DNA from: Eutreptiella sp. 'Long Island Sound 2002'
Lineage: Eukaryota; Euglenozoa; Euglenophyceae; Eutreptiales; Eutreptiaceae
Assembly (NCBI GenBank): GCA_964036045.1
Contig: OZ038384.1
Location: 49,390,843 to 49,454,842, forward strand
Direction: 5' to 3'
DNA: 64,000 bases
In this document: piece after piece, positions 22,170-32,540 of the stretch
Layout: each line of letters opens with the position of its first letter
Numbering within the stretch: the first letter of the stretch is position 1
Made by a program: the position numbers and the translations under genes
The notes under the pieces: model-generated
Seen by the model: the letters and a program-made list of their open reading frames with translations, nothing else
Databases searched by the model: none
What the model was told of the DNA's origin: nothing

Positions 22170-22961
22170 AGTAAGAAAAAGTGCTTTTCCAATGCTTTAG
22201 GGTATACTTTAGTTGTATTAGAGGTGCTCTAAGCACTCATGCATTTTTTTCTTAGTATTGGCCCAACCAAAATGGGTGATAACACATTTTGACCTATAGA
22301 ACCAAACACTAAATCAGGATGTTGTGTGGACCCCTTTATCCTCAAGCTATAGGCACTAAAACATCTTTTCCAGGGTTACTGAGGCACTGATATACTGAAG
22401 GCAGAGCCTATGAATTTATGTATGTTTTCTCATGAATTCTTAGCTATCCTAGTGGTATGCACCCTAGGGGGCTGGGGCACCTCTTTTTGAGAGGTCCTGG
22501 GTTCAAAACCCAGTCAGCCTAGCTAAGTAGGAAGATCCCATGTGACATGGCAGTGACCTCAGCGCCACAAGCCATGCCACCTCAGCACCTATGGGACCCA
22601 AAAACAAAGAGTGCATATCTCAAGATGGCACTATGCATGAGAGTGAGCATTTGGGGCAGTTTTTCAATCAGTGTTTCTCAAGCATGTAAAATATTTCATC
22701 CTGAGTTGCAATGAATGCTAATTGCTGTGGTCTATTGTTGATAGTTGTCTTTATCTAACTCTTTGTGACCGCAGCCCTTCATGCTTTGATCCTGTTTATC
22801 TTCTACTTGCTTATCTCTGGCTTTGGTTATCCTGGATTGGTTGTATTTCAACAATAAAATATTTTCCTCATCAAAATCAAGCAGCAGGAACCCTACACCA
22901 GCAGCAAGCCGCAGGAGAGGCACAACAAAAACACAGCGTTGAAATCACTATAAAACTTTCT
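22170..22961 (+). repeat. 3' LTR of RE-A1
   Basis: The 792-bp LTR starts AGTAAGAAAAAGTGC and ends TATAAAACTTTCT. It includes the tRNA-like segment at 22,439-22,527. Directly beyond it is interrupted integrase coding sequence of RE-B on the other strand. Confidence 0.9.
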
Positions 22962-24640
22962 AAGTCCACTGTATGCAAAATTTTCTCCCCTTTTTCCGTA
23001 GCTACCTTGTAGCGACCTACACCCACACGCTGTAAAATTTCCGCAGGTCCCTTCCAAACTCTGTCGAGCTTGGTATAGTCCCTGTCCATACCCTTCCTGT
23101 TGACTTTTATCCAGACTTTATCTCCTGCCCTGAAGACCTGTCGCGGGTGCTTACGCAAAAATTTCTCACTGAGCCTGGTGTGTACCTTGGTAAGTTTGTC
23201 TTTAACAAACTTCCTTGTCGCGACTAAGTCCAAGAAAAATTTTACCGCATCTTGACAACCATCCTGGGGAATGGTTGGGGGGCAATCGCCAAAGCCAACA
23301 GGATTCCTACCGAGGACTATCCTATACGGACTATACCCTGATACTGGTCCGGGTGTATCTTTAAGTGCCCATACTGCTAACGGAAGAAGTTGAACGCAGT
23401 TTTTTGTCCCGTTTTGTTCCAAAAGGTTCCGAAGGCTACTGACCACTAGTTGGACCGCGTTTTCTGCCCGGCCATTAGCCTTTGGTTTGTAAATTGGGGA
23501 CTTATGCTCCTCAACCCCGGAGAGCATAAAGAACTCCTTACAAAATTGCACAATGACCAAGTGGTCATTATCTGAAAAAATGACACTGGGAAGACCCCAC
23601 TGGGGGAAAATATGATGAACAAAAATCCTCGCAAGCTCTTTAGAGGTGAGGGTATTATGGCACGGTATAGCTCTGATATACCCGGACAGGCGACATACAA
23701 CAACTAACACATAGTTGTACTCTACCTTTCCTTCCGTGACCGGATTCCCTGTGAGGTCCGAGAAATCCACCGCGATGCTGTCAAATATCTTCTCAGGGAT
23801 GGGGTAATGATCCAGGGTATCCGGCTGGACACCCTTGCGGTGTTTGGCCGTTTGGCATACCCTGCAATGACGAACCCCCTTAGAGACCATTTCTTTTAAC
23901 TTACTGTGTGTGAACTCGGGGTCGGGGACAACAAATTTACGATAAAAAAGTTGAACGGTCTTGTCAACACCTGGGTGTGCATATGTGTGTATCCCCTTGA
24001 TTAGCTTTTCAAGGATACCTGGTGGTACGCATATTTCGGTGTTGTACCGCACCTTACCCTTGTAAGGGATGAAAAATGAACTACTATCCCCGTCCCTAGC
24101 AACACCATCAGACTCCAGTTCTTGCCAAAACTCCTGGTACAAGGGGTCTTGGACATAATATCCTTGCCAATCCTGGTGCAAGATGCTTACGTCTGGTCGC
24201 ACCTTCACCTTTGACATCATCATTAACTGTTCTGAACCCGGCATGTGCCAATTCAGGTCACGGAAGGTATCTACCAGCTGGGTCCACGAAGCAGAGCCTG
24301 CTGGCAGGGTGCTCTGAAGCAAAGCAACAGACATGTCACGCTCATGCAGTGTGTGTTCAAAAAATTTCGAAAAGTCCTTCGTAAACTGGACTGTTTCTGT
24401 ACCTGAATGTGAAAAACAATACTCAGGGGGTGAGTCAGTTCCGTATAGTGAGGTGGCGGCAATCCTGCATCTATGCAACTCATGCAATGCACGTTCCTGA
24501 GACTCCATAGTCAACACCTCACCTGTAAAAACCCTCTCTCCCTTTTTTGTATCGTCTCGCAATAGTTCCTTAATAGGACCGAAAGCGTGAGGATATTCTT
24601 GCTGTAAGACTCTTTGCCGTTCCTGGAACTCTTGTTGCTC
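22962..24640 (-). pseudogene. pol: RE-B integrase
   Basis: Part of a long frame that runs 24,937 to 22,877. The N-terminal finger is HTYAHPGVDKT plus CRVCQTAKH. The catalytic core has IAVDFSDL, VIFSDNDHLVIVQF and PKANGRAENAVQLV, giving the D, D and E residues. The C-terminal region has FRAGDKVWIKVNRKG and RVWKGPAEILQRVGVGRYKV. The domain shows no internal stop over nearly 1.7 kb. It ends where the RE-A1 3' LTR begins, and the last residues of the open frame are LTR sequence. Any chromodomain would have lain beyond this break. Confidence 0.92.
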
Positions 24641-25234
24641 GGCTTCATTCCACCCGTGGAGATCGGCGTCCGACCAATGGAAATTTGTATCTTGGGTTAC
24701 CCCTGCGGGGTATGCCCATCTGGACATTATGTCCGCCAAAACATTTTTGTCCCCCGGATAATAATGAATTAACAAGTTGAATGAGCTTAATAATTCGTGC
24801 CACCTTCCCCGGCGTCCAAGCGGACCGGACAAGGTACACAAGTCCTTCTTGTACCACTGAACTATACTGGAATGATCAGTGTACACATCTACCTCATTAT
24901 ACCCGATCCAACTTTGAAATTTGAGGAGGCAACACACTAAAGCGTATGTTTCCTCCTCTCGGGGGGTCCAACCCAGCTGACCCAGTTGTTTTTTCCCTTT
25001 GAACGTTTACTCCCTTGGAGCGTCCTAGAAAAATATGCCACAATCTGCCAAGTCCCATCAGATTGTTGTTGTTTTAAAACCCCACCGATTGAAAATCACT
25101 GGCATCGGTCTCAATGGCCCATCGGCCTTCATGGGAGGGGAGGTACAATACACAACTTTCGACCATAGCCAACTTTAACTGTTCAAACCCTTTCGCACAT
25201 CTCCTGTCCATTCTATTTTAAGATCCTTGGGAGT
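24641..25234 (-). pseudogene. pol: RE-B RNase H
   Basis: RNase H residues appear as IETDASDFQSVGF (about 25,090), REEETYALVCCLLKF, VDVYTDHSSIVQW and VLADIMSRWAYPAG. They supply the Asp, Glu, Asp and Asp positions of the LTR-retrotransposon enzyme, which degrades RNA in the RNA:DNA hybrid. A stop or frameshift at about 25,075 separates the first motif from the rest. Confidence 0.82.
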
Positions 25235-26396
25235 TCATTTCACCTTTTTCCGTTTGATGGGTTTCCCATTTCCATCTACCTTACCCTTACTGGAGGGGTC
25301 AGGGGCTTCGTACCGGTACTTCCCTTTTAAAGCATCCATTAAGGGGGCCGCATGGGTGGTGTAGTCCCTAATGTAAATGCTGTACCAGTTTGCAAGACCC
25401 AAAAAGCCTTTTGGAGCCTTCGGGGTCTTGATGTCATCCGGTTTCCAACTGGCCAAGGCGGCCGTTTTCTGGGGGTCGGGGTACCTGCATCGCTTGCTCA
25501 AAATATGGCCAATGTATTTGACGTGTTTCATAAAAAGATGACATTCGGCCGGTTTAACCGTAAGGCCCGCCTTGGCCAGTGCAAGGAACACCTTGCGTGC
25601 TTCCTGAAAATGATGTTCCATGCACGCCTTGCGTTCCTTCGGGTCATCCGGCATGTCCAGCAGTTCCGATGTCTGTTGGGATGCCTCTTTGTATGCCTGA
25701 CTGGCACTAACCTGGCCCTTTCCGGAACTCGGGGGGGGGGGGTTTACCTGTCCCTGTCAGCACATCATCCATGTAGGGGCAGGAGGCCGGACGGCATCCT
25801 CGTAGGACATGTGCAACCATGCGCTGAAAAATGTGAGGTCCAACGTTGACTCCCATCGGGAGCACAGTCCATTGAAAAACACCGAAGGGGGTGACGAAGG
25901 CTTTGAGGGGTTGGGAGGAGGGGGCTAAACGCATCTGGTGCAACCCATCTTCCAAGTCCACCAAAGTCCATATAAAATTCCCCTGTTGTTTGGCCAATTG
26001 GTCCTCGATCACTGGTAGCGGAAAATTTTGACCCTTTAACTGGCTGTTTAGCCACCGATAATCAATAACTAATCGCCACTTTCTGTTGGGCTTGGGCACT
26101 AAAAATGCCCAACTAACCAACTCAGTCTCATTGGGGTCAATCTCAATGAGATATCCCCGATTTTCAAATTCCTGAATTTTTTCCCTTAGGGTGTTTTCTC
26201 CCGACCCGATGGCCCTCACCGCTTTCCAGGCCTTAGCTTGTGCACCTGGTTTGAGCTCCAGAAGCACCTCTCCGTGATCCCCACGTGCCGCCAGTTGCTC
26301 CGTAGTGACATCCTCGTACTGTTTTTTTGTAAAAAAAGATTGAGAAAATTCTTGAAAAATGCGTTCCCTGTAATGTTCACAATCAGGATACTTCTG
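25235..26396 (-). pseudogene. pol: RE-B reverse transcriptase
   Basis: The frame is open from the 15-bp duplication (26,382) through QYEDVTTEQLAARGDHG, LLELKPGAQAKAWKAVRAIG, WAFLVPKPNRKWRLVIDYR, WTLVDLEDGLHQMRLAP, FGVFQWTVLPMGVNVGP and PYMDDVLTG at 25,764-25,775. Here the active site is the canonical YMDD. A G12 run at 25,731-25,742 shifts the frame. The thumb and connection continue at 25,654-25,235 (VKPAECHLFMKHVKYIGHIL). The homopolymer could be real slippage or a sequencing error. Confidence 0.92.
26382..26396 (+). repeat. 15-bp target-site duplication, left copy
   Basis: ATCAGGATACTTCTG here matches 43,598-43,612 exactly. On the minus strand both copies encode QKYPD in the RE-B frame, so the duplication lies inside RE-B pol. 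Confidence 0.8.
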
Positions 26397-26427
26397 TCAC
26401 TTTCTGAGTGTCTATTTTGTTTCGCCA

Positions 26428-27411
26428 AAATATGACCCGGCCCGCCTACAACAAAAAGCTGAAGCAGTTTATCGTGACCCGCAACCCAGTCCGCAGCCGC
26501 AACTAGGACCCGTTCAAGAGAGCCAACGAGAACGTCAGCTGCTCCGCAGAGAACCCCTCCGCAGACCTCCGCTCCAGAACTCGCTGCAAGGACCTGCACT
26601 CTGGCACTCAGAAAGTGAACGAGGTCATGACTCGCCGCAGCATCCCTTCCAAAGAACATCTGGTCAACAGTACCTCCTGCCTACTCTATTGTTCTTTAGT
26701 TTTGTCGTTGTCCATCTCCATAAGCGCCTGCGTTCACTACCGAAACGTGGTGAACCTAACTGCCGAACAAAGAGACTACGAAAAAGGACGCGCAACGCCA
26801 CTTCAACGAAGTGCATCCCCTTGAGAACGTTTCTCCGTCAATACCAACCGTACCGTGTTCCCCGTTACGTGGACACCGACTCCGATGCCGTGGGAGACCT
26901 CAATGACAATCTCAGGTACCCGCCGCTGCCTACTTCGAAAATGAAAAACCCGTCGAAGCAACAAAGCGTTTGTCGTCGTACCTCACGCCCTGGCAAGCTG
27001 ATTTGCCACCAGAGAAGTACAATACAGCCATCCCTAGATACACAGGCCTTCTCGCTGGAAGAAGGGGGGCAATGTAGAGCTCAACCTACGCCAGAAGCAG
27101 ACTTTTGTGACTCAACTCTGGCGGTCCCTGAGATGAGGCTTGAACCTGTATCCGGATCATCAGCTATTGTCCAAAACCGGACAACAACGGTCCCTCCCTT
27201 GGTGTGGTACGGCTTACGGCCAGGTGTAGAACTTGTTCGTCGCCAAGACAACTTCGGGCCTCTACGGGATGATTGGAGGCGCACTTGTGGATACCTCAAT
27301 ATGCAAAGTCGCGTCGAGTGCCGTACGTGCAGCGAACCTAAGCTGAGGCCCACACATCTTCCACCAACAAGCTCGCCGTCACCGTCGGAGGGAAAGTGTC
27401 TTATACAGTAA
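26428..27411 (+). CDS. unrecognised open frame in the retrocopy (decayed)
   Basis: One frame is open for about 328 codons from 26,428. It is Arg/Gln-rich at first (YRDPQPSPQPQLGPVQESQ), has a Leu/Phe/Val-rich hydrophobic stretch near residue 95, then a basic region and TFLRQYQPYRVPRYVDTDSD. From about 26,910 a second frame looks protein-like (FENEKPVEATKRLSSYLTPW, then RGGNVELNLRQKQTFVTQLW), suggesting a frameshift. No ATG fits the start well. I do not recognise the family. It may be an ORF1- or Gag-like protein, or a captured host protein. Confidence 0.35.
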   Translation, partial: KYDPARLQQKAEAVYRDPQPSPQPQLGPVQESQRERQLLRREPLRRPPLQNSLQGPALWHSESERGHDSPQHPFQRTSGQQYLLPTLLFFSFVVVHLHKRLRSLPKRGEPNCRTKRLRKRTRNATSTKCIPLRTFLRQYQPYRVPRYVDTDSDAVGDLNDNLRYPPLPTSKMKNPSKQQSVCRRTSRPGKLICHQRSTIQPSLDTQAFSLEEGGQCRAQPTPEADFCDSTLAVPEMRLEPVSGSSAIVQNRTTTVPPLVWYGLRPGVELVRRQDNFGPLRDDWRRTCGYLNMQSRVECRTCSEPKLRPTHLPPTSSPSPSEGKCLIQ

Positions 27412-27830
27412 TTACATTGTGAATCTGATTGATGTGAAATTTCACTTTCGTGCAGGCGCCCCAGAACTGCCCGTACCATCAATCAATGGCACATATGCGG
27501 CGTCCTGATGTGTGGACAACCTTTGGTTTTCTTATATGGGTCACCCTTGCGCCTCTTCTGATATTTTTGCCTCTGCCAAGATGCGAAATTGCCTTTGCCC
27601 CTAAGTGAAGGCGGAGAACCACAATTATCATTCCGTTTCCCTGGTACACGGGGACCTACGCCCTTGTTTTTGTTTTCTGCATATATCCTTTTGGCAGTCA
27701 ACATCAAGTGCATTACTGTCTATGGCACACACGTGCTTGGCAACGTGTGACCCTGTGATCAGCAGTCACGAACTTTGTCTGAACTGCATACACCATTCCT
27801 TTACTTTGCTGTTTATCACTGCCTTGAGCC
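27412..27830. other. retrocopy sequence without a recognised gene
   Basis: A 76-codon basic frame exists on the minus strand (27,483-27,713), but its Lys/Gly/Arg content is not diagnostic. Confidence 0.35.
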
Positions 27831-27835
27831 TGTTG
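27831..27835 (+). repeat. 5-bp target-site duplication of RE-A2, left copy
   Basis: TGTTG precedes the LTR end at 27,836 and recurs at 42,566-42,570 directly outside the other LTR. A 5-bp duplication is typical of Ty3-type integrases. Confidence 0.8.
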
Positions 27836-28628
27836 AGAAGGTTTTATAGTGATTTCAACACTGTGTATTTGTTGTGCCTCTCCTGCTGCTTGCTGCTGGT
27901 GTAGGATTTCCTGCTGCTTGTTTTTGATGAGGAAAATGTTTTATTTGCTGAAATACAACCAATCCAAGATAACCCAAGCCAGAGATAAGCAAGTAGAAGA
28001 GAATCAGAATCAAAGCATGAAGGGCTGCAGTGTAAACAGTGAAAGATGTAAGAAGAATCACAGAAACTGCAACTCAGGGCAAATCGGATTGCATATTCCC
28101 AAAGATAGTTGAAATGTTTTGGGAAAAGAGTTGGAAAACTGCCCGGTAGTCACTCAATCTCCATAGTGCCATCTCAGGAGATGTGCACTCTTTGTTTTGG
28201 GTCCCATATGTGCTGAGGTGGCAGGGCATGTGGCGATGAGGTCACTGCCATGTCACATGGGATCTTTCTACTTACCTAGGCTGACCGGGAATTGAACCAA
28301 GGACCTCTCAAAAAGAGGTGCCCCAGCGCCGTAGGGTGCATACCACTAGGATAGTTAAGAGTTCATGAGAAAACATAGATAAACTCATAGGCTCTGCCCT
28401 GGATATGTCAGTTCTTAGTCAACTCTGGAAAATATGAATAGCCTCACATTGATAGGGGATTAAGGGGTCCACTCCATATCCTGATTTGGTGTTTGGTTCC
28501 ATAGGTCAAAATGTGTTATCACCACCTTTGGTTGGGCCAATACTAAGATAGAAATGCCTGTGTGCCTAAAGCACCTCTAATACAACTAAAGTATACCCTA
28601 AAGCATTGGAAAAGCACTTTTTCTTACT
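27836..28628 (-). repeat. 3' LTR of RE-A2
   Basis: 793 bp, AGTAAGAAAAAGTGC at the 5' end and AAAACCTTCT at the 3' end on the minus strand. It has a tRNA-like segment at 28,271-28,359 with the box-B-like GGTTCAATTCC. Confidence 0.92.
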
Positions 28629-28636
28629 CCCCCCTT
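28629..28636 (-). other. polypurine tract of RE-A2
   Basis: AAGGGGGG on the minus strand lies directly against the 3' LTR start AGTAAG. Its position confirms the unusual LTR edge. Confidence 0.8.
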
Positions 28637-31005
28637 GTGCTGTGGTGGGCACCACTGTCGCACTTTCTGGAAAAAGGTATTTTTCTTGGCCTTTCCTTGG
28701 TTTTCAAATCTACCTTAAAATACCTATGGCCTCACTCACACTGGAAAAATGGGCGCTCACCATGGCTGGTGCCTTTTTGCTGCTGTGTTCGTGAGATTTC
28801 CTACAGAAAGCTCAGCGCTCATTGCGCTGCCGGGGTTCCTGTGGCTTGGTTGGGTTAGGTTGGGAGCATGCCAAAAACATGTGCATGTGCATCCCTCCCT
28901 CCAAGACACAGCGCGACATAAACCCAACGCAAGACGCAATATACACACTCTCATGGGTTCTCGTAAGCCTGCAGGCGACCTGTGACCTGTCTTAGGGCGA
29001 AGGGAGTCGTTAAAAAAATTCAATTGCCCCTTGGTGGGGTCTTGGGTTCTGCTCAGTCTCTCCAGGCTGCTGCGTTTCGGCCTGAACACGGCCTACTCAG
29101 CGAGGCTGCGCGTGGGTATCTGTACAGACAGGAATGGGAGATCTATGGACAAATCCACGCAAGCGCGAAACGACAACACCTAAATCCGTCAAATGACGGC
29201 CTAGAATGTTTCTAAGACAACACACCTGAGCAGAATCCAATTGTGCATCAGATGCACATTTTTCTAAAAATTGTAGTCATCTCTCGATTTTTTAAATCAA
29301 GAAATTCCTACGCAGAAAAAGGCGGCGCGCAGGAGCGGCTCCTAGCGAAGCGCCGGAGAATACATAAATAATGAGATTATAAACGTATGTCTCACGTAGA
29401 CAGGAAAATGACGAGACACACATAAATAAATATACATACAGATTCCACCCACACTGACAGAAAGAATCAAAAATCAAGAATTCGCAAAATAGGAATATGA
29501 CTTCAATGAATCAGGTATAAACCTCAGGTGTGCTCGTCTCGTATGCAGCATGCAGATTGCTCGTCTCGTGTCTCCGTGAACGAGTCTTGTAGTAGCGCTA
29601 ACAAACGATAGAGGACTAGATTAGAAAGATTGCAGATGATTAGAGGTAAGATCAGGGCCAAAAGAGATGGCATTCGGCCAGGGAGTGGTTGTCACGGGGG
29701 GCTACCGGTCCTGTCCTGCGGTGCAATGCGGGGCAACTGTGACAACTGCTCTTACAGCACCAACCTCCCTTTTTGTAGCACTGATTAGAACATACACACG
29801 CGTGCATAAACGCTTGCTTTGCTTGTGTCTTGTTTCTGCTCTCACTTGCTTTGCTCTCCAGCGGTAGGTAAGGTGAGTAAGCCCAGGAGGGGCCACCCCC
29901 TGTTGGAGTTCGTGATCGTGGTATGGATTGTGGGTTAAGATTAGGAGAAAAAGACAGGTTGCTAGCAAACTCGTGCATGCTCGTGCATTCACACACGCAT
30001 TAAAGGGTAGGCCACGCAAAATGCGCACGGTGGACCTCGTTTAGGTTACCCAGGGGCACCTCGGTACGTTCTTTAAGAGAACCTGAGGAGTCTCTTAACG
30101 CTTGCTTGCTTGACAGGGGCGTTTGAGGACAGCGTATTATAGGTCACACTGAGAAGCGTATAATACGTGGAGTGTGGCTTGGTTCCTCAGCCGCAAACAC
30201 TCCTTCATTGCCCTTTGCTTTACAGGTGGGCAGGTAGGGTGATTGGTGCAGCAGCGTCCCATTTTCTTCTTGCCCTGGTAAACAAGGGCGCTGATCCCAC
30301 AATCAATTTACTGCGCATCAGCCAGGAGTGGCGAGGGCAGTTCGACTCCATCGACATCCACGCTGTGCACGCAACAAGAGCACCCCTTCCCTCCAAGCCT
30401 CAGTAGGGAAACGCGTTGTGGCGTCCCTGTTAGGCCACAGTTGCTTAGCAGCGCTGTGTTCTCTTGTCTTCTTCACGTGAGGGTCATTGGGAACCACGAC
30501 TTTGTTCTTCAACAACACCCCGTAGGGCGTGAGTGTAGGAGTGGTAATCCTGAGTGGGTGCTTAAGCCAGTTGCAGTAGCGCTCGCCCACCAGGATGGTG
30601 CCACTGTAGGTAGGGTGTGTAGAGTAGTGGTGTCTCCTGTCCCGCGTGCTTTTCCACGTGGGCAGGGGAGTGCGTTAGCTTTTGGCCTTTAGCAAAAATG
30701 GGCGTTTTGTATGCCCTTCGCACACTTGGCCACCCCTCCCCACTAGTAGGTAGGGCTTTTGCCGTCTGCCCCCAAGGATAGGCGCCAACACAAAAATTGG
30801 GCGCCATAGGAGTGGTACCAGTAACTGACTAGGACCTTCGGTCCGACATCAGCGAAGCCCGTTGATTCGGGGGCCACCCCCGGGAGAGAAGTGAGACACA
30901 CACAGACAAACGTAGCACACTTAGGGGTAAGGTTCAGTCCCTAGCTTTAGTCTTGGAGGCAAGCGTCTCAGCGAGCCTCAGCAACTCACCAAGGTTGTTC
31001 TGGGA
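28637..31005 (-). repeat. RE-A2 3' untranslated region with conserved module
   Basis: Inverted counterpart of RE-A1 20.3-22.16 kb, including the GGAGCCGCTCC hairpin region (29,335) and the module with GGGCGAGCGCTACTGCAACTG (about 30,580). A sequence at 29,664-29,775 is also found near 55,450. The motif CAGCCAGGAGTGGCGAG at about 30,324 is the probable seed of the minisatellite at 31.2 kb. No functional gene is recognised. Confidence 0.7.
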
Positions 31006-31229
31006 CTAGTAGTCAACCAGAACTGAGTTTAGGCGTCCCTGAGCTAGAACAAACGCAGAGAAGGGCTCCCAGGTGGCCTCTTCGACTCCAAACCCTTCCC
31101 AGAGGGTGAGGAGGCACCAACCCTGGCAATAGCGGTGGCGTAGGACAGACTTCACCAGGTAGAAGCCCTCCTTAGCCATCTCCTCGGCGTTCATGTCGGG
31201 GAGTTCCCCTTCAACTTCCATAGGGCTGG
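31006..31229 (-). pseudogene. duplicated chromodomain fragment in RE-A2
   Basis: The residues MEVEGELPDMNAEEMAKEG through FYLVKSVLRHRY, LWEGFGVEEATWEP and LNSVLVDY repeat those at 34,322-34,545. The copy starts exactly where the T-poor block begins, so its 5' part has been replaced. Confidence 0.88.
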
Positions 31230-32540
31230 CAGACCTCCGCCAGGAGTGGCGAGGAACCCCAACAACACACCACACACCACACCACACACCACACACCAGC
31301 GCCGCCAGCGGACCCCAGCCAGGAGTGGCGGGGACCGCCCACCACCACCGGCAGCGAAACCCAGCCAGGAGTGGCGGGGAGTAGCACACAGGGACCTCCG
31401 CCAGGAGTGGCGAGGGACCAACCACACCACACACCAACCACAACCCCAACAACACACCACCGCCACACACCACACACCGACGCCGCCAGCGGACCCCAGC
31501 CAGGAGTGGCGGGGACCGCCCACCACCAGCGGCAGCGAAACCCAGCCAGGAGTGGCGGGGAGTAGCACACAGGAACCTCCGCCAGGAGTGGCGAGGAACC
31601 CCAACAACACACCAGAAAACCACACCACACACCACACACCAGCGCCGCCAGCGGACCCCAGCCAGGAGTGGCGGGGACCGCCCACCACCAGCGGCAGCGA
31701 AACCCAGCCAGGAGTGGCGGGGAGTAGCACACAGGAACCTCCGCCAGGAGTGGCGAGGGACCAACCACACCACACACCAGCCACAACCCCACCAACACAC
31801 CACCGCCACACACCACACACCACACACCACCGCCGCAAGCGGACCCCAGCCAGGAGTGGCGGGGACCGCCCACCACCAGCGGCAGCGTAACCCAGCCAGG
31901 AGTGGCGGGGAGTAGCACACAGGAACCTCCGCCAGGAGTGGCGAGGGACCAACCACACCACACACCAGAACAACCCCACCAACACACCACCGCCACACAC
32001 AACACACCACACACCACACACCACACACCACACACCACCGCCGCAAGCGGACCCCAGCCAGGAGTGGCGGGGACCGCCCACCACCACCGGCAGCGAAACC
32101 CAGCCAGGAGTGGCGGGGAGTAGCACACAGGAACCACCGCCAGGAGTGGCGAGGGACCAACCACACCACACACCCGCCACAACCCCACCAACACACCACC
32201 GCCACACACCACACACCACACACCACCGCCGCAAGCAGACCCCAGCCAGGAGTGGCGGGGACCGCCCACCACCAGCGGCAGCGAAACCCAGCCAGGAGTG
32301 GCGGGGAGTAGCACACAGGAACCTCCGCCAGGAGTGGCGAGGGACCAACCACACCACACACCAGCCACAACCCCACCAACACACCACACACCACACACCA
32401 CCGCCGCCAACGGACCCCAGCCAGGAGTGGCGGGGACCGCCCACCACCACCGGCAGCGAAACCCAGCCAGGAGTGGCGGGGAGTAGCACACAGGAACCTC
32501 CGCCAGGAGTGGCGAGGGACCAACCACACCACACACCAGC
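31230..32540 (+). repeat. higher-order minisatellite built on GCCAGGAGTGGC (7 units of 161-208 bp)
   Basis: CGGACCCCAGCCAGGAGTGG (with variants) recurs at about 31,308, 31,491, 31,652, 31,840, 32,048, 32,235 and 32,409. Each higher-order unit holds three GCCAGGAGTGGC motifs followed by variable (CCACACA)-rich spacers. The motif is partly palindromic (GCCA...TGGC). Confidence 0.93.

Larger units (their letters stand above)
4079..22961 (+). mobile_element. RE-A1: decayed chromodomain Ty3-type LTR retrotransposon
   Basis: The order is truncated 5' LTR, primer-binding site, Gag, aspartic protease, Dam-like domain, RT, RNase H, integrase, chromodomain, a long repeat-filled 3' region, polypurine tract and 3' LTR. 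This is the Ty3/chromovirus order. The element is nearly 19 kb because it contains a nested DNA transposon (10,014-12,472), a 3,000-bp tandem duplication and three arrays of a 186-bp satellite. Gag and pol are broken by many stops and frameshifts. In a sampled 190-bp stretch the two LTRs differ at about one site in ten by eye, more than those of RE-A2, so RE-A1 is probably the older insertion. Confidence 0.9.
26397..27835 (+). mobile_element. poly(A) retrocopy inserted in RE-B, left part
   Basis: Together with 42,571-43,597 this makes a 2.47-kb plus-strand insertion. It is bounded by 15-bp duplications and ends in A8 directly before the right duplication. Poly(A) plus a duplication of this length is the mark of target-primed (LINE-type) retroposition. 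RE-A2 later inserted at 27,835. The source could be a LINE-like element or a spliced mRNA; no RT is recognised. Confidence 0.65.
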
